Assembly: GCF_000332515.2 (NCBI RefSeq)
Contig: NZ_AOGZ02000014.1
Coordinates: 1,070,001-1,134,000 of the forward strand
Source of the DNA: Leptospira wolbachii serovar Codice str. CDC
GTDB lineage: Bacteria > Spirochaetota > Leptospiria > Leptospirales > Leptospiraceae
Direction: 5' to 3'
DNA: 64,000 nucleotides
Part shown: positions 26,588 to 35,742 of the stretch, one piece after another
Position numbering within the stretch: position 1 is the stretch's first letter
How the letters are laid out: the number at the start of each line of letters is the position of its first letter
Notes under the pieces: generated by a model
Database searches by the model: none
Told to the model about the DNA's origin: nothing
What the model saw: only the letters and a program-made list of their open reading frames with translations
Program-made: the position numbers and the translations under genes

Positions 26588-26696
26588 CTAACGCTGTTTA
26601 TTCTTATAGAAAACACCGACATAACTTCACAAGAGTCGTCAACTGTCGGCTAGCATAAAACCTTTTGGTGTTTTAAGTTTCTTCTTACAGCGTTAG
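26588..26696. repeat. 109-bp nested inverted repeat (structured element of unknown type)
   Basis: The ends are perfect 10-bp inverted repeats, CTAACGCTGT (26588-26597) and ACAGCGTTAG (26687-26696). Inside is a second perfect pair, AAAACACC (26610-26617) with GGTGTTTT (26667-26674), and inside that CCGACA (26616-26621) with TGTCGG (26644-26649). The 12-base internal loops match in length. It lies between the radA stop and the lipase start and has no reading frame. It could be a MITE-like remnant, an integron attC-like site or a structured leader RNA. No clear target duplication is seen. Confidence 0.6.
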
Positions 26697-26704
26697 GGTA
26701 TTGA

Positions 26705-28072
26705 TTAAAAACCTAACTCTTGTAAGTGTTTGACTGGACTGAGTTCTAAAGAAGTAAATACTCCTTCTACTTCTTTAAAGTTTCCTTGAGGAATATAAAC
26801 TTTGGAAATTCCAATGCCTGCGAGTTCTTTCAATCGCAAAGTAATTTGGCCCACACTTCGCACTTCCCCAGAAAGTCCCACCTCACCGAGAAATCCAATC
26901 TCCCTAGAAACTGGTTTGTCCTTAAAGGAAGAAGCAATGGATGCCGCAATGGCTAAGTCAAGACTCGGTTCGTCAATGCTAAGTCCGCCAGCTAAGTTGC
27001 TGAAGATGTCTGATTCGGACAATGGAAATCCCAAATACTTTTCAAGAACGGCGGAAAGTAAAATCACACGGCGGTTGTCTAAACCTTCTGCCATTCGACG
27101 AGCTTGTCCGTAAGAAGATTTGGTAACTAACGCCTGTACTTCGACACTGATCGCACGTGATCCTTCCATAACGGACGATAATACACTACCAGAGCGCTCT
27201 TCCGATTCCGGAGAAATAAACAAACGATGGCGATCTAAAACTTGTTTTAACCCGCCAAATACCATTTCGAATATGGCGGTGTCTCCCACCGCGCCAAACC
27301 TGTTTTTGACAGCCCGTAAAATCCGATAATAATTAAACCGGTCCCCTTCAAAATACAAAACAGTATCCACCAAATGTTCTAAGACTTTGGGGCCAGCAAT
27401 TTGTCCTTCTTTGGTGATATGACCAATGAGAAAAATAGGAACTGAGGTGCGTTTGGCAGTCTCTAAAAAGATTTGAGAAGACTCACGCAGTTGGGTGATG
27501 GTTCCCGCTTGGTTGACCAAACTTTCTTTCAGAATGGTTTGGATGGAATCGATAAAAACCACTTTGGGTTTTAAGTCAGAAATCATTTGCGAAATATTTT
27601 CTGCATACACTTCGGAAGAGAGTAAAATGTTTTCGGAAGTGACACCCATTCGTTTGGCCCGAAGCCCAATTTGAGAAGCTGACTCTTCCCCGGAAATGTA
27701 CAAAACCTTTCCTTCATCGGCAATGTTTTTGGCAATCTCTAGAACAAGTGTGGACTTACCCACTCCTGGTTCCCCACCAACTAACACCAAACTGCCGGGA
27801 ACAATCCCCCCACCCAGAACCAAATCCAATTCGCTAAATCCCGTAGTTGTGCGGATGTGAGCATCGCTCACCACAGAACCAATGGATTTGGGATCAGTAT
27901 ACCTTCTGTCTTTGGGTTTTTCAAATACAGGGGAATCAAACCGACCAGAGGAGGTAATTCCCACTTCATCAATTTGATTCCATTCCCCGCAGGAGGGACA
28001 TTTTCCAGCCCAACGACTAAAGGTATCCCCGCAGGATTTACATTGGTATTGGGGAAGTTGCTTTTTTGCCAT
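26705..28072 (-). CDS. radA: DNA repair protein RadA
   Basis: A 455-residue RadA/Sms, a DnaB-like helicase that assists branch migration in recombination. In order: a C4 zinc finger (CKSCGDTFSRWAGKCPSCGEW), Walker A GGEPGVGKST, Walker B VVFIDSIQT, the RadA-specific KNRFG motif near residue 255, and a C-terminal Lon-protease-like domain (SIDEPSLDLAIAASIASS). The start shares one base with the stop of the upstream exonuclease gene (TGATG), so the two are translationally coupled. Confidence 0.97.
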   Translation of the reverse strand: MAKKQLPQYQCKSCGDTFSRWAGKCPSCGEWNQIDEVGITSSGRFDSPVFEKPKDRRYTDPKSIGSVVSDAHIRTTTGFSELDLVLGGGIVPGSLVLVGGEPGVGKSTLVLEIAKNIADEGKVLYISGEESASQIGLRAKRMGVTSENILLSSEVYAENISQMISDLKPKVVFIDSIQTILKESLVNQAGTITQLRESSQIFLETAKRTSVPIFLIGHITKEGQIAGPKVLEHLVDTVLYFEGDRFNYYRILRAVKNRFGAVGDTAIFEMVFGGLKQVLDRHRLFISPESEERSGSVLSSVMEGSRAISVEVQALVTKSSYGQARRMAEGLDNRRVILLSAVLEKYLGFPLSESDIFSNLAGGLSIDEPSLDLAIAASIASSFKDKPVSREIGFLGEVGLSGEVRSVGQITLRLKELAGIGISKVYIPQGNFKEVEGVFTSLELSPVKHLQELGF

Positions 28073-28710
28073 CAGTGTTCGAAAAGATTAGGCACTTCCA
28101 AAAGATCCAGCTCCACCTGTGTTTCCAAAAAGCCAAAACAACGTTCGGCAAGAGCAAACCTATTTTCTCGGATCATCATCTCCGTAAGAATAGACTCAAG
28201 CGCAATTAAAAACCGAACATCTGTCGATGCATAGTCCACTTGGTCTTTGGTAAGAATCTTTTTACCCCAATCAGAGCTTTGATTTTTTTTATCGATATTT
28301 TCTTCAAAAAATTCGCGGATGAGTTCCTTTAATCCGTGTTTGTCGGTATAAGTTCGAGCGAGTTTACTTCCGATTTTTGTGCAAAATACGTTTTGTACTT
28401 TGATCCCAAGCCTTGCCCGAAGAAAGGTCATATCCATTCTTGCAAAATGAAAAATCTTTGTGATGTCTTTGGATTCAAATAATTTTTGGATGTGAGGGGC
28501 TTCTTTTTGTCCAGGGAGAATTTGAACAAGAGCGACTTTATTTTTGGAATCGGAAATTTGTACGACACAGAGTCTGTCCCTTCTGGGATTGAGCCCCATC
28601 ATTTCACAATCCACAGCCAACCGATCATCCTTTTTGAAGGCTTCAAAGAAATCCTCGTTCAGATCTCCTTGGAGGACGACTGGTTTTATAGTTGAACGTT
28701 TTTGGGTCAT
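28072..28710 (-). CDS. RNase D-like 3'-5' exonuclease
   Basis: A 212-residue DEDDy exonuclease. The motifs are AVDCEMMGLNP (Exo I, Asp-x-Glu), HFARMDMTFL (Exo II) and VDYASTDVRFL (Exo III, Tyr-x-x-x-Asp). It is shorter than full RNase D because the HRDC domains are absent. It probably trims structured RNA 3' ends. Its stop overlaps the radA start by one base. Confidence 0.88.
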   Translation of the reverse strand: MTQKRSTIKPVVLQGDLNEDFFEAFKKDDRLAVDCEMMGLNPRRDRLCVVQISDSKNKVALVQILPGQKEAPHIQKLFESKDITKIFHFARMDMTFLRARLGIKVQNVFCTKIGSKLARTYTDKHGLKELIREFFEENIDKKNQSSDWGKKILTKDQVDYASTDVRFLIALESILTEMMIRENRFALAERCFGFLETQVELDLLEVPNLFEH

Positions 28711-28764
28711 AATGGCTTACTATGGAAACCACCCTATCAAAATCATCAAATAGATTTTTCCAAG

Positions 28765-30651
28765 ATGAAAATTCAATACAGAGTTCATAATTCCGTCACC
28801 ATTTCGAACTTCCTTCCCGTTAAGGCAGGGGTTTACCAATCCGAATGTAAAAAATTCGAACTTTTACTTACGTCTACAACCGATGCCAAAACGGGCACGG
28901 TCCTCAGTCCAAAACTCATTTGGCGAGAATCCACAAGACCCGAAGTGGGATTTTCCGTAGACCACTTGGAGCTAGAGTTATCCCTCCTTCCCGATGGGGG
29001 AGGGTATTCCCTCTTCCAACATGGATACCAGTCTTGGTCCATCTCAAGGAAAGTGGAGAGTACAGCTGTAGACAGACCACCTTTTTTATCTTTTTTACAA
29101 TACTCACAAGAAAATATATATTCGAAACACGAATCCAAAGTGGGTAAGTTTATTTCCGAATACCTAACTCTTGTTTATAACAAAGATACGGGGAATGGGG
29201 TCCTTTATGCTCCCATCGAACAGGGAGAATTTGGGACTAAGTTTGAAGTTGTTTTTGGAGAATCAGGAAATGTAACGTCCGTTAAGGTAATATACGATGT
29301 ACATTGTTTGCCAGACCTTCGCCCGAATGCAAAACTCAGTATTGCAAAAGTCAAAGTCCAAATATTCAAAGGAAATCCAGAAGGAAAACTCGCTAAATAC
29401 TTTGAAGAACTAGGAGCAAAAGAAGGCCCAGGAAACTTACCGAAAAAAGTTCCCACGGGTTGGTGTTCTTGGTACTATTATTATACAAAAATCGATCAGA
29501 AAACCATTCTTGACAACCTAGCAAAAGTTAGGGAATTAAACCTGCCTTTTGAATTTTTCCAAATTGATGATGGATACCAAAAGGAAATTGGAGACTGGCT
29601 TGTACCGAACGATAAATTTCCAGGAGGGATGAGAATCCTTGCTGATGAAATCAAACGAGTAGGACTAAAACCAGGGATCTGGCTTGCCCCATTTCTTGTA
29701 CGAAAAAAATCAGAGTTCTTTCGTAAGTATCCAGAAGCCATTCTCAAAGACCAAAATGGAAAACCGGTTCCTGCCATCTACCAACCACTTTGGGGAAGAG
29801 GGTATACCTATGCTCTCGACATCACCCACCCCACCGCCCTTGCTTATATAGAAAAAGTTTTTACTACACTCGTCAAAGAATGGGGATACCCTTATCTAAA
29901 ACTGGACTTTCTCTATGCGGGTCTGCTTCCAGGTGATGTGTATAACAAAAGTTTATCACCACAAGCTCGTTATCGAAATGTATTGGAACTCATCCGAAAA
30001 GTGGTCGGTAAAAATACTTTTTTACTCGGATGCGGGGCACCTATGTTGCCTTCGGTTGGGATCTTTGATGGGATGCGAATCTCCTGTGATGTGGCGCCGT
30101 TTTGGTATCCGGAAAGACTCCGTGTTTTCTTAAAAGACAGAGACGCACTTTGCACAAGAACCGCCCTCATCAACGACATCACTCGTTCCTCTATGCACAG
30201 ACATCTTTGGTTGAATGATCCAGATTGTTTGCTTGTTCGCAAAAAAAGAAACAAAATGAACGAAGCTCAGACAAAACTAATGGCTTCCGTCATGGCGGTG
30301 TCAGGTGGGATGTTACTTGTTTCTGATGATTTAACTAAGTTAGAAACCGATCGTTTGGATCTTTTGAAAAAGGCCTTCCAATTGAACCGAGAATGCCAAG
30401 CTTATACACCTATTCCTATTGGAATCTTTGAAGAAGAATTTCCACCGGCTCTATACAATCCTGCTGGATATCTTGGAATTTGGAATCCCAGAGAAGAAGA
30501 ACATACGATTCGTTTTGCCATCCCGCAAGGCCTAAAAACAAAAGCGCCATTTTTAGATTTTTGGACAGGAACGATGGTAGACCTTCGCGTAGTGGATGGT
30601 CATTTTGAAACCACTTTACCAGCTTTTGGTTCTGTTGTTGTATCCGTTTGA
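28765..30651 (+). CDS. GH36-family alpha-galactosidase-like glycosidase
   Basis: A 628-residue protein with the layout of family GH36. The N-terminal beta-supersandwich contains SLFQHGYQSWS. The TIM barrel starts at PTGWCSWYYYYTKID and includes FFQIDDGYQ. The likely nucleophile Asp is in YLKLDFLYAG and the acid/base Asp in RISCDVAPFWYPE. A C-terminal beta domain ends in FETTLPAFGSVVVSV. There is no signal peptide, so a cytoplasmic alpha-galactoside is the likely substrate. The ATG at 28765 is chosen; the frame opens earlier at 28702 but overlaps the divergent exonuclease start. Confidence 0.82.
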   Translation: MKIQYRVHNSVTISNFLPVKAGVYQSECKKFELLLTSTTDAKTGTVLSPKLIWRESTRPEVGFSVDHLELELSLLPDGGGYSLFQHGYQSWSISRKVESTAVDRPPFLSFLQYSQENIYSKHESKVGKFISEYLTLVYNKDTGNGVLYAPIEQGEFGTKFEVVFGESGNVTSVKVIYDVHCLPDLRPNAKLSIAKVKVQIFKGNPEGKLAKYFEELGAKEGPGNLPKKVPTGWCSWYYYYTKIDQKTILDNLAKVRELNLPFEFFQIDDGYQKEIGDWLVPNDKFPGGMRILADEIKRVGLKPGIWLAPFLVRKKSEFFRKYPEAILKDQNGKPVPAIYQPLWGRGYTYALDITHPTALAYIEKVFTTLVKEWGYPYLKLDFLYAGLLPGDVYNKSLSPQARYRNVLELIRKVVGKNTFLLGCGAPMLPSVGIFDGMRISCDVAPFWYPERLRVFLKDRDALCTRTALINDITRSSMHRHLWLNDPDCLLVRKKRNKMNEAQTKLMASVMAVSGGMLLVSDDLTKLETDRLDLLKKAFQLNRECQAYTPIPIGIFEEEFPPALYNPAGYLGIWNPREEEHTIRFAIPQGLKTKAPFLDFWTGTMVDLRVVDGHFETTLPAFGSVVVSV

Positions 30652-30720
30652 GTGAGAAAATTAATTGACGGTTTTTAAAAAAGACTTAGAATCTTTGCAA
30701 TTCGTCGTAAGAGGTTTTTT

Positions 30721-31185
30721 ATGCGTATGATCAAACATTTGAGTGTAGTTTCCGTAATTGCGGTACTAATATCATTTAACAACTGTTCTTTCTTGGATTC
30801 TGCTTCTGGTAGTGCTAGCCGTTTAGGTGTCTCTGTATCTGATTCGGCATCTGCCCTTGTAAAATCAGTATCTAACAGTATTTCTTCTATTTCTGATGAA
30901 GGAAAAGAAAAGGCAATGAAAGAGTACAAAGAAGATGTAATTGCCAGTGTTGCATTACAAATTCGTTACGAAAACCAAAAACAAGAATTAGAAAACCAAC
31001 TCTCTGCAATCGCAAAATCACACGGTGTTGTGGCATGGAGATCCAATAGCTCAACTTACATAGCCATTGGACAAGGACTCAAACAAGCAAACCTCTCTCC
31101 TTCGGAAATGAAAGCGGTAACAACAGACGTAGCAAAACAAAACGTTAAGGTCGCAAAACTGATCTTAAACGGGTACAATCTATAA
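30721..31185 (+). CDS. Putative small lipoprotein
   Basis: A 154-residue exported protein. The signal is followed by ISFNNCSF, a spirochaete-style lipobox with Cys near residue 22. A Ser/Ala-rich, amphipathic stretch (about 27-60) precedes a mostly helical, charged region ending in VAKQNVKVAKLILNGYNL. No named family is recognised. AAGAGG lies before the ATG. A strong hairpin follows the stop. Confidence 0.75.
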   Translation: MRMIKHLSVVSVIAVLISFNNCSFLDSASGSASRLGVSVSDSASALVKSVSNSISSISDEGKEKAMKEYKEDVIASVALQIRYENQKQELENQLSAIAKSHGVVAWRSNSSTYIAIGQGLKQANLSPSEMKAVTTDVAKQNVKVAKLILNGYNL

Positions 31186-31198
31186 TCCAGATCGTCTT

Positions 31199-31219
31199 TG
31201 GGCGGAATCACGCCGCCCA
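31199..31219 (+). terminator. Intrinsic terminator after the small lipoprotein gene
   Basis: A 7-bp G+C-only-core stem TGGGCGG/CCGCCCA with a 7-base loop, followed at once by TTTGTTCCTTTTCTT. The U-rich tail is also the start of the next gene, whose TTG start codon follows the stem by one base. Confidence 0.75.
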
Positions 31220-31220
31220 T

Positions 31221-33026
31221 TTGTTCCTTTTCTTACTTACCTATCTTTTTTTATTTTTCCCCCTACATTCGCAGTCGAACTCAAATCCTTACGGTTTTCT
31301 ATACATAGATTCGAATTCGGGCCAATCTAGTGGCGGACATTCAGCACTCCGGTTTGGCGATAGGGTTTACCACCTCCAATATTCCTTCGAAGACAAAATC
31401 TTTCATATAATTCGGGAATCCTGGGTAGACTTTCGGTTCCAGTATGGGGTGGTCCAAAATCGAAATATAGAATTTTACGAGTGGGAAATTTCTGATCTAG
31501 CAAAACATACGTTACGTCAAAAATGGAATGAACTTTACTTAGTTCAGCAAACCCATATCCAAAACCAAAAAAAATTGGAGGAGGAATGGGAAACCTCGGA
31601 ACTCAACGTCGATGGACACAGGTTTTCTTTACCCATCTCTGGATTTGGATATTTTACAAATATACCTGATCCCCATTCTCCAATTCCAAAGTTGTTTTCC
31701 TTTTCCAAAAAAGAAAAAGATATTCTAAAAAGTTCGAGTATACATTGGAAAGAGACTGCTAAAAAAATTCATCTTACAAAAACAGAAGTCTCTTTACCGG
31801 ATACGGATTCTCCTTACCGCCTTATCCATTCTATCCAAACCAAAAGAGATCTACTCACAAATGCAGAGAAAAAAAGGTTTATTCGTAACTACCTTTTAGA
31901 TCCCGTCCTAGTTTATGAATCTGCTTTTTTTCATTTAAATGGATCTGAATTCCGCTTAAGCGAACAAGAGATAAAGGTATGGAGAAGTTATCTTACTGGA
32001 TTGGTACACGACCTACGCTACTGTGTATTAGAATCAGAATGTAATGACTGGGAAGAAATGACATTACTTATCCGGATTCTTTACACACAAAAATCCATTG
32101 CAGAAGGAATCATAGTATTTCCTAAAAAAAACTTAGATGGATTTCAATACCTTCCCGTAGTCGAACTACCCGATTCAGTCTTGGCCACCAAACAGGAAGA
32201 ATACGCTAAATTATTTACGCTGCAAAAAAAAATCTTCGCTTCGGGATATGATTCCATCCAGTTTTTTAATTGGGAATCTTTCTTAGTTCGTTACCAAAGT
32301 TTTTTGGAACAAGGAGTGCCACCAGAAGGAATTGAATTCAATTGGGTGGGGTATAATCCTTATAAAGAAAATTCCCAAAACTTGGTAATTTCAGACGAAG
32401 CAGAAAAACAAACCAGACTAAAAAATTATGAATCCTATACCAATGGAATCCAAAACCTTTACGCCTATCACCTAACGCATCAAAATTGTACAACAGAACT
32501 ATTCCGTTATATGAATGAAATGTTTCCAGAAGGTCAGATTGGAAACGAAACCTTTTGGGATCCACTCTCAAGCACTGTGAGTAGCCTTAATTTTATACCA
32601 TCAGTGGCAGCATTAAAACTGGGATCAAATTCTGGCACCAAACAAAGAAAACTTTATCCTTCCTACCGAAATCTAAAGAGAAAAAAAATAGCAAACTTTA
32701 CAGAAAAACATTTCAAAGAAAGTTTTGTTCCCACTTCGAAAATTTATAAACAAAATCCAATCGATCACCCCTTTTTATTTTTTACGGAAGAAACAGTTTG
32801 GAACCGTCCCCTTCTGGGTCTGGCGAATACAATCTATGGGGTTGGGTATACGGGAATGGGAATACTCAGTGCCCCCTTCGACAAAGGAAGCCGATTTTCC
32901 AAAGGAACAGAGTCTGTATTTTATAGCCTTCCTGAACTTGTGTTTTTTAATATCCGTAAAGGGCATTTCCCTTTTATCGCTGCAGAAGAAATCCCAAAAG
33001 AGTATTATCTAAAAGAATCCTTATGA
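31221..33026 (+). CDS. DUF4105-like exported protein
   Basis: A 601-residue protein with an N-terminal signal (FLFLLTYLFLFFPLHSQS). The first domain (about 20-120) contains SSGGHSALRFGDRVYHLQ and later THQNCTTELFRYMNEMFPE, with a conserved His and Cys as in DUF4105/Lnb N-terminal periplasmic domains, which resemble NlpC-like cysteine hydrolases. The start is a TTG at 31221; no ATG is available, and the codon lies in the U tract of the preceding terminator. The stop overlaps the next gene's start (ATGA), so the two form an operon. Confidence 0.75.
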   Translation: MFLFLLTYLFLFFPLHSQSNSNPYGFLYIDSNSGQSSGGHSALRFGDRVYHLQYSFEDKIFHIIRESWVDFRFQYGVVQNRNIEFYEWEISDLAKHTLRQKWNELYLVQQTHIQNQKKLEEEWETSELNVDGHRFSLPISGFGYFTNIPDPHSPIPKLFSFSKKEKDILKSSSIHWKETAKKIHLTKTEVSLPDTDSPYRLIHSIQTKRDLLTNAEKKRFIRNYLLDPVLVYESAFFHLNGSEFRLSEQEIKVWRSYLTGLVHDLRYCVLESECNDWEEMTLLIRILYTQKSIAEGIIVFPKKNLDGFQYLPVVELPDSVLATKQEEYAKLFTLQKKIFASGYDSIQFFNWESFLVRYQSFLEQGVPPEGIEFNWVGYNPYKENSQNLVISDEAEKQTRLKNYESYTNGIQNLYAYHLTHQNCTTELFRYMNEMFPEGQIGNETFWDPLSSTVSSLNFIPSVAALKLGSNSGTKQRKLYPSYRNLKRKKIANFTEKHFKESFVPTSKIYKQNPIDHPFLFFTEETVWNRPLLGLANTIYGVGYTGMGILSAPFDKGSRFSKGTESVFYSLPELVFFNIRKGHFPFIAAEEIPKEYYLKESL

Positions 33027-34645
33027 AAACAGCATTTTTATACCTACCCTACCTCTTCCTTTTGGGTTGCCAATTTTTCCCCACAAAACCTTGGTTCCTT
33101 CCTGGAGAAAGAATTGTTTATATAACCTTTTCTATCTTTTTTATCCTACTCCAATCCATCATCATTTACGGAAAAAAAACTAACAATCGTTTATTGGTAG
33201 GATGGGAGAGATACTCCCCACCTAACTGGATACTCGCATCACTTTTTTTTGTTTTTTTGGTGTTATTTCCCATTCGAAATATGGATTGGGGAGACGGACT
33301 TTTGCTGCTCGAAACCAATCTTCTGGAAACAAAACTTTTTGGTTTCCAATTCACCTTGGATGAAATTCTAGAAACTGTTCTACATAGTCTGGTCTCTAAC
33401 CTACTTTCTGGTTTTGGTTTTTCGGAAGACCCAAGAGTTGCTTACACATTTCTATCTCAACTCGCTGGGATCGGAATGCTTTCTGGTTTTTTATGGACAG
33501 CGAAAAAAAATCAAAAATCTAATAGAGCATCCATTCTCGTCTTACTTTCTTCAGGTGGAATTTTACTCACCTTTGGTTATGCCGAAAACTACACACTCGT
33601 CACTGTGTGCCATCTTCTATTATATATTTTTGTTATTCGATTTGTGCAAAACCCAAAGGACAATGATCTCTTATTGTATGGAGCGACTGCACTTGTAGCT
33701 GTCTCTATGTTATTCCATTTGGTTTCTGGATATTTAGTAATCCTATTGGGTTATTTATGGTTTATACATTCACCAAAAGATAAAAAGTTCAAACACCTAA
33801 TCGTTTCTACTATTATCGGTTTTAGCATTCTACTTCCTTGGTTTCTTTATTTTCTTTATTTCCATGACCCAGCGATTGATAGAAACAGTACCCACTTAAT
33901 CCACCCTCCCTTTTATCCAAAAAACCGATTGGTATCACTCAATCATATAAAAGAAATCCTCGCAGTTTTGTATTGGAATACAGCCATTGCCACTTTGTTT
34001 TTATTCTATCAGTTTTTCTTTTTCAAAAAAGAATGGCAGGTCTTTGTCCAAAGGCCAGAAACAAAAACAATTTTTGTAGCTTGTTTTGCATTTTTTCTCC
34101 ATGGATTTTTTCACAATCCCCAGTTAGGTTTCCCTGCAGACTGGGATCTCATGGGATTCTATTGGTTACCCATCACCGTTTTGGCCCATCAATTCTGGAT
34201 CCAATCTAAAGAGATCTCTCTCGAATGGATTCCACCTTTTTTATTTGGAACAATGATTGTTATTTTTTCAGCGATCACTTTAAACAAAGAAAATTCCAAC
34301 AAAGAAATTCTTTGGGAAGTTACAAAATCGACAATTCAAAGTTATGTTATAGAAAATAAATCATACATAGATAATTTACCAAAAGAAGATAAAAAGTTCT
34401 TTGCTAAAGGCGATTTTCTTTTTTACAAAGGAGAAATGATCACAAACAAACTTTGTGACTTTCCTGCAAAAAATGAAATCATTCGAAAAATGAACTTACA
34501 CAGAAGGGAATGGAAACAGGGATTTGCAACAGGCAGTTTCAGGTCCAAAGAAGTGCTCGGTCAATTTTTGACCGAGGCCACAAAAACCAATGTGGAATAT
34601 ATCAAATCTCTAGAAGTAAATAAGATATGTCATCCGAAGCTTTAG
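33023..34645 (+). CDS. Multi-pass membrane protein, GT-C-like
   Basis: A 540-residue inner-membrane protein with about 11 hydrophobic segments. The first loop has IRNMDWGDGLLLLETNLL with acidic residues, and a later loop NPQLGFPADWDLMGFYWLP. Such acidic loops in a poly-topic protein resemble GT-C glycosyltransferases, but no named family is recognised. It overlaps the upstream DUF4105-like gene by four bases. Its 3' end overlaps the convergent response-regulator gene by 44 bases. Confidence 0.65.
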   Translation: MKTAFLYLPYLFLLGCQFFPTKPWFLPGERIVYITFSIFFILLQSIIIYGKKTNNRLLVGWERYSPPNWILASLFFVFLVLFPIRNMDWGDGLLLLETNLLETKLFGFQFTLDEILETVLHSLVSNLLSGFGFSEDPRVAYTFLSQLAGIGMLSGFLWTAKKNQKSNRASILVLLSSGGILLTFGYAENYTLVTVCHLLLYIFVIRFVQNPKDNDLLLYGATALVAVSMLFHLVSGYLVILLGYLWFIHSPKDKKFKHLIVSTIIGFSILLPWFLYFLYFHDPAIDRNSTHLIHPPFYPKNRLVSLNHIKEILAVLYWNTAIATLFLFYQFFFFKKEWQVFVQRPETKTIFVACFAFFLHGFFHNPQLGFPADWDLMGFYWLPITVLAHQFWIQSKEISLEWIPPFLFGTMIVIFSAITLNKENSNKEILWEVTKSTIQSYVIENKSYIDNLPKEDKKFFAKGDFLFYKGEMITNKLCDFPAKNEIIRKMNLHRREWKQGFATGSFRSKEVLGQFLTEATKTNVEYIKSLEVNKICHPKL

Positions 34646-35714
34646 AGGATGTTTCTAGATATTGGATATAGTTTGTTATCTCTGTTTTCATACCTTCCAC
34701 CCGACTGGCACCACCAGGAAGTTGGATTAAGGTTTGAACCAAAGGATGGGTACTAGAAGCAAGTAATCCGTCCGAATACAAAAAGAGAATGTCCCCTTCT
34801 TCTACCTGGATTTCATTTTCTGCAAATTCCATATCCTTAAGAATACCTAAAATTTGACCGGATTGGTCATGTAAAATCAAAGGAGCACGCGACTCTTTTT
34901 GAAATACAATGGGAAAAGGATGACCACCCCGTGCATAAGTAATTTTTTTCTTAACATGGTCAACAACGATACTAATGGCTGTCATACTATGAGTTCCAAT
35001 TTCATTACAAAGTTCTCTGTTCAAACGAGAAAGTAAATCAGAAGGTGCTATCGTTGTTGTTCGAACCAATTCTCTATGAATAGTAGTCATAAGAATTGCG
35101 ATCAGTCCTGACGTAACTCCATGGCCTTCAATATCACCCATCAAAATCAAAGTCCGATCTTCATCCAAAGGTAGTACTTGGAAAAAATCACCTGATACAA
35201 AACTGACTGGTTTGATATCAGCAAATATTTTGTGATTTAATTGAGGCAGATTCATTGTTTTTGTTTGAATCTTAGCGGCAAGTCGTAGATCACGTTTAAT
35301 GGACTCATCCATCGATTCTTTATCTTTTAGAAAATTATAATATTCAAATGCACGAGAAATTGCGGCCTCAATGGATTTCGTGTGAAAGGGTTTTAAAATA
35401 AAATCAGAAGCTCTATGGTAAAGTGAGGAAACAACCGTCTGAATATCGTGTTCCCCTGTCATCATTAGGACTTGGGTTTTGGAATCATAGGCTTTGATCT
35501 TCTGCAACAGATCCAGACCTGAAGTCTGTGGCATGTTGACATCTAGGAAAACAATCGGATTACGTTCTCCTTCGAAGTATTCCAAACCTTGAAGTGGGTT
35601 AGTAAAATACCTTACAAAATAACCTAATCCATTAATAATAAGTTCTAAGGTTTCGCAGATTTCTGTATCATCGTCTATGATTAGAATCTCGGGTTTAAAA
35701 GAATATTCGGACAT
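34602..35714 (-). CDS. Response regulator with PP2C-type (RsbU/SpoIIE) phosphatase output
   Basis: A 370-residue two-domain protein. The receiver domain (about 8-125) has the acidic pair IIDDDTE, the phospho-acceptor Asp in IVFLDVNMPQ, Thr in MMTGEH and Lys in ILKPFH. A helical linker leads to a PP2C-like domain (about 165-370) with SGDFFQVLP, MGDIEGHGVTSGL and FLYSDGLL metal-binding motifs. This architecture controls partner-switching anti-sigma systems. It is the last gene of a three-gene run with a deacetylase-like protein and a hypothetical protein. Confidence 0.93.
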   Translation of the reverse strand: MSEYSFKPEILIIDDDTEICETLELIINGLGYFVRYFTNPLQGLEYFEGERNPIVFLDVNMPQTSGLDLLQKIKAYDSKTQVLMMTGEHDIQTVVSSLYHRASDFILKPFHTKSIEAAISRAFEYYNFLKDKESMDESIKRDLRLAAKIQTKTMNLPQLNHKIFADIKPVSFVSGDFFQVLPLDEDRTLILMGDIEGHGVTSGLIAILMTTIHRELVRTTTIAPSDLLSRLNRELCNEIGTHSMTAISIVVDHVKKKITYARGGHPFPIVFQKESRAPLILHDQSGQILGILKDMEFAENEIQVEEGDILFLYSDGLLASSTHPLVQTLIQLPGGASRVEGMKTEITNYIQYLETSSKASDDISYLLLEI

Positions 35715-35742
35715 CTACTATAGTTATCGGCTTCGGAGGTCC

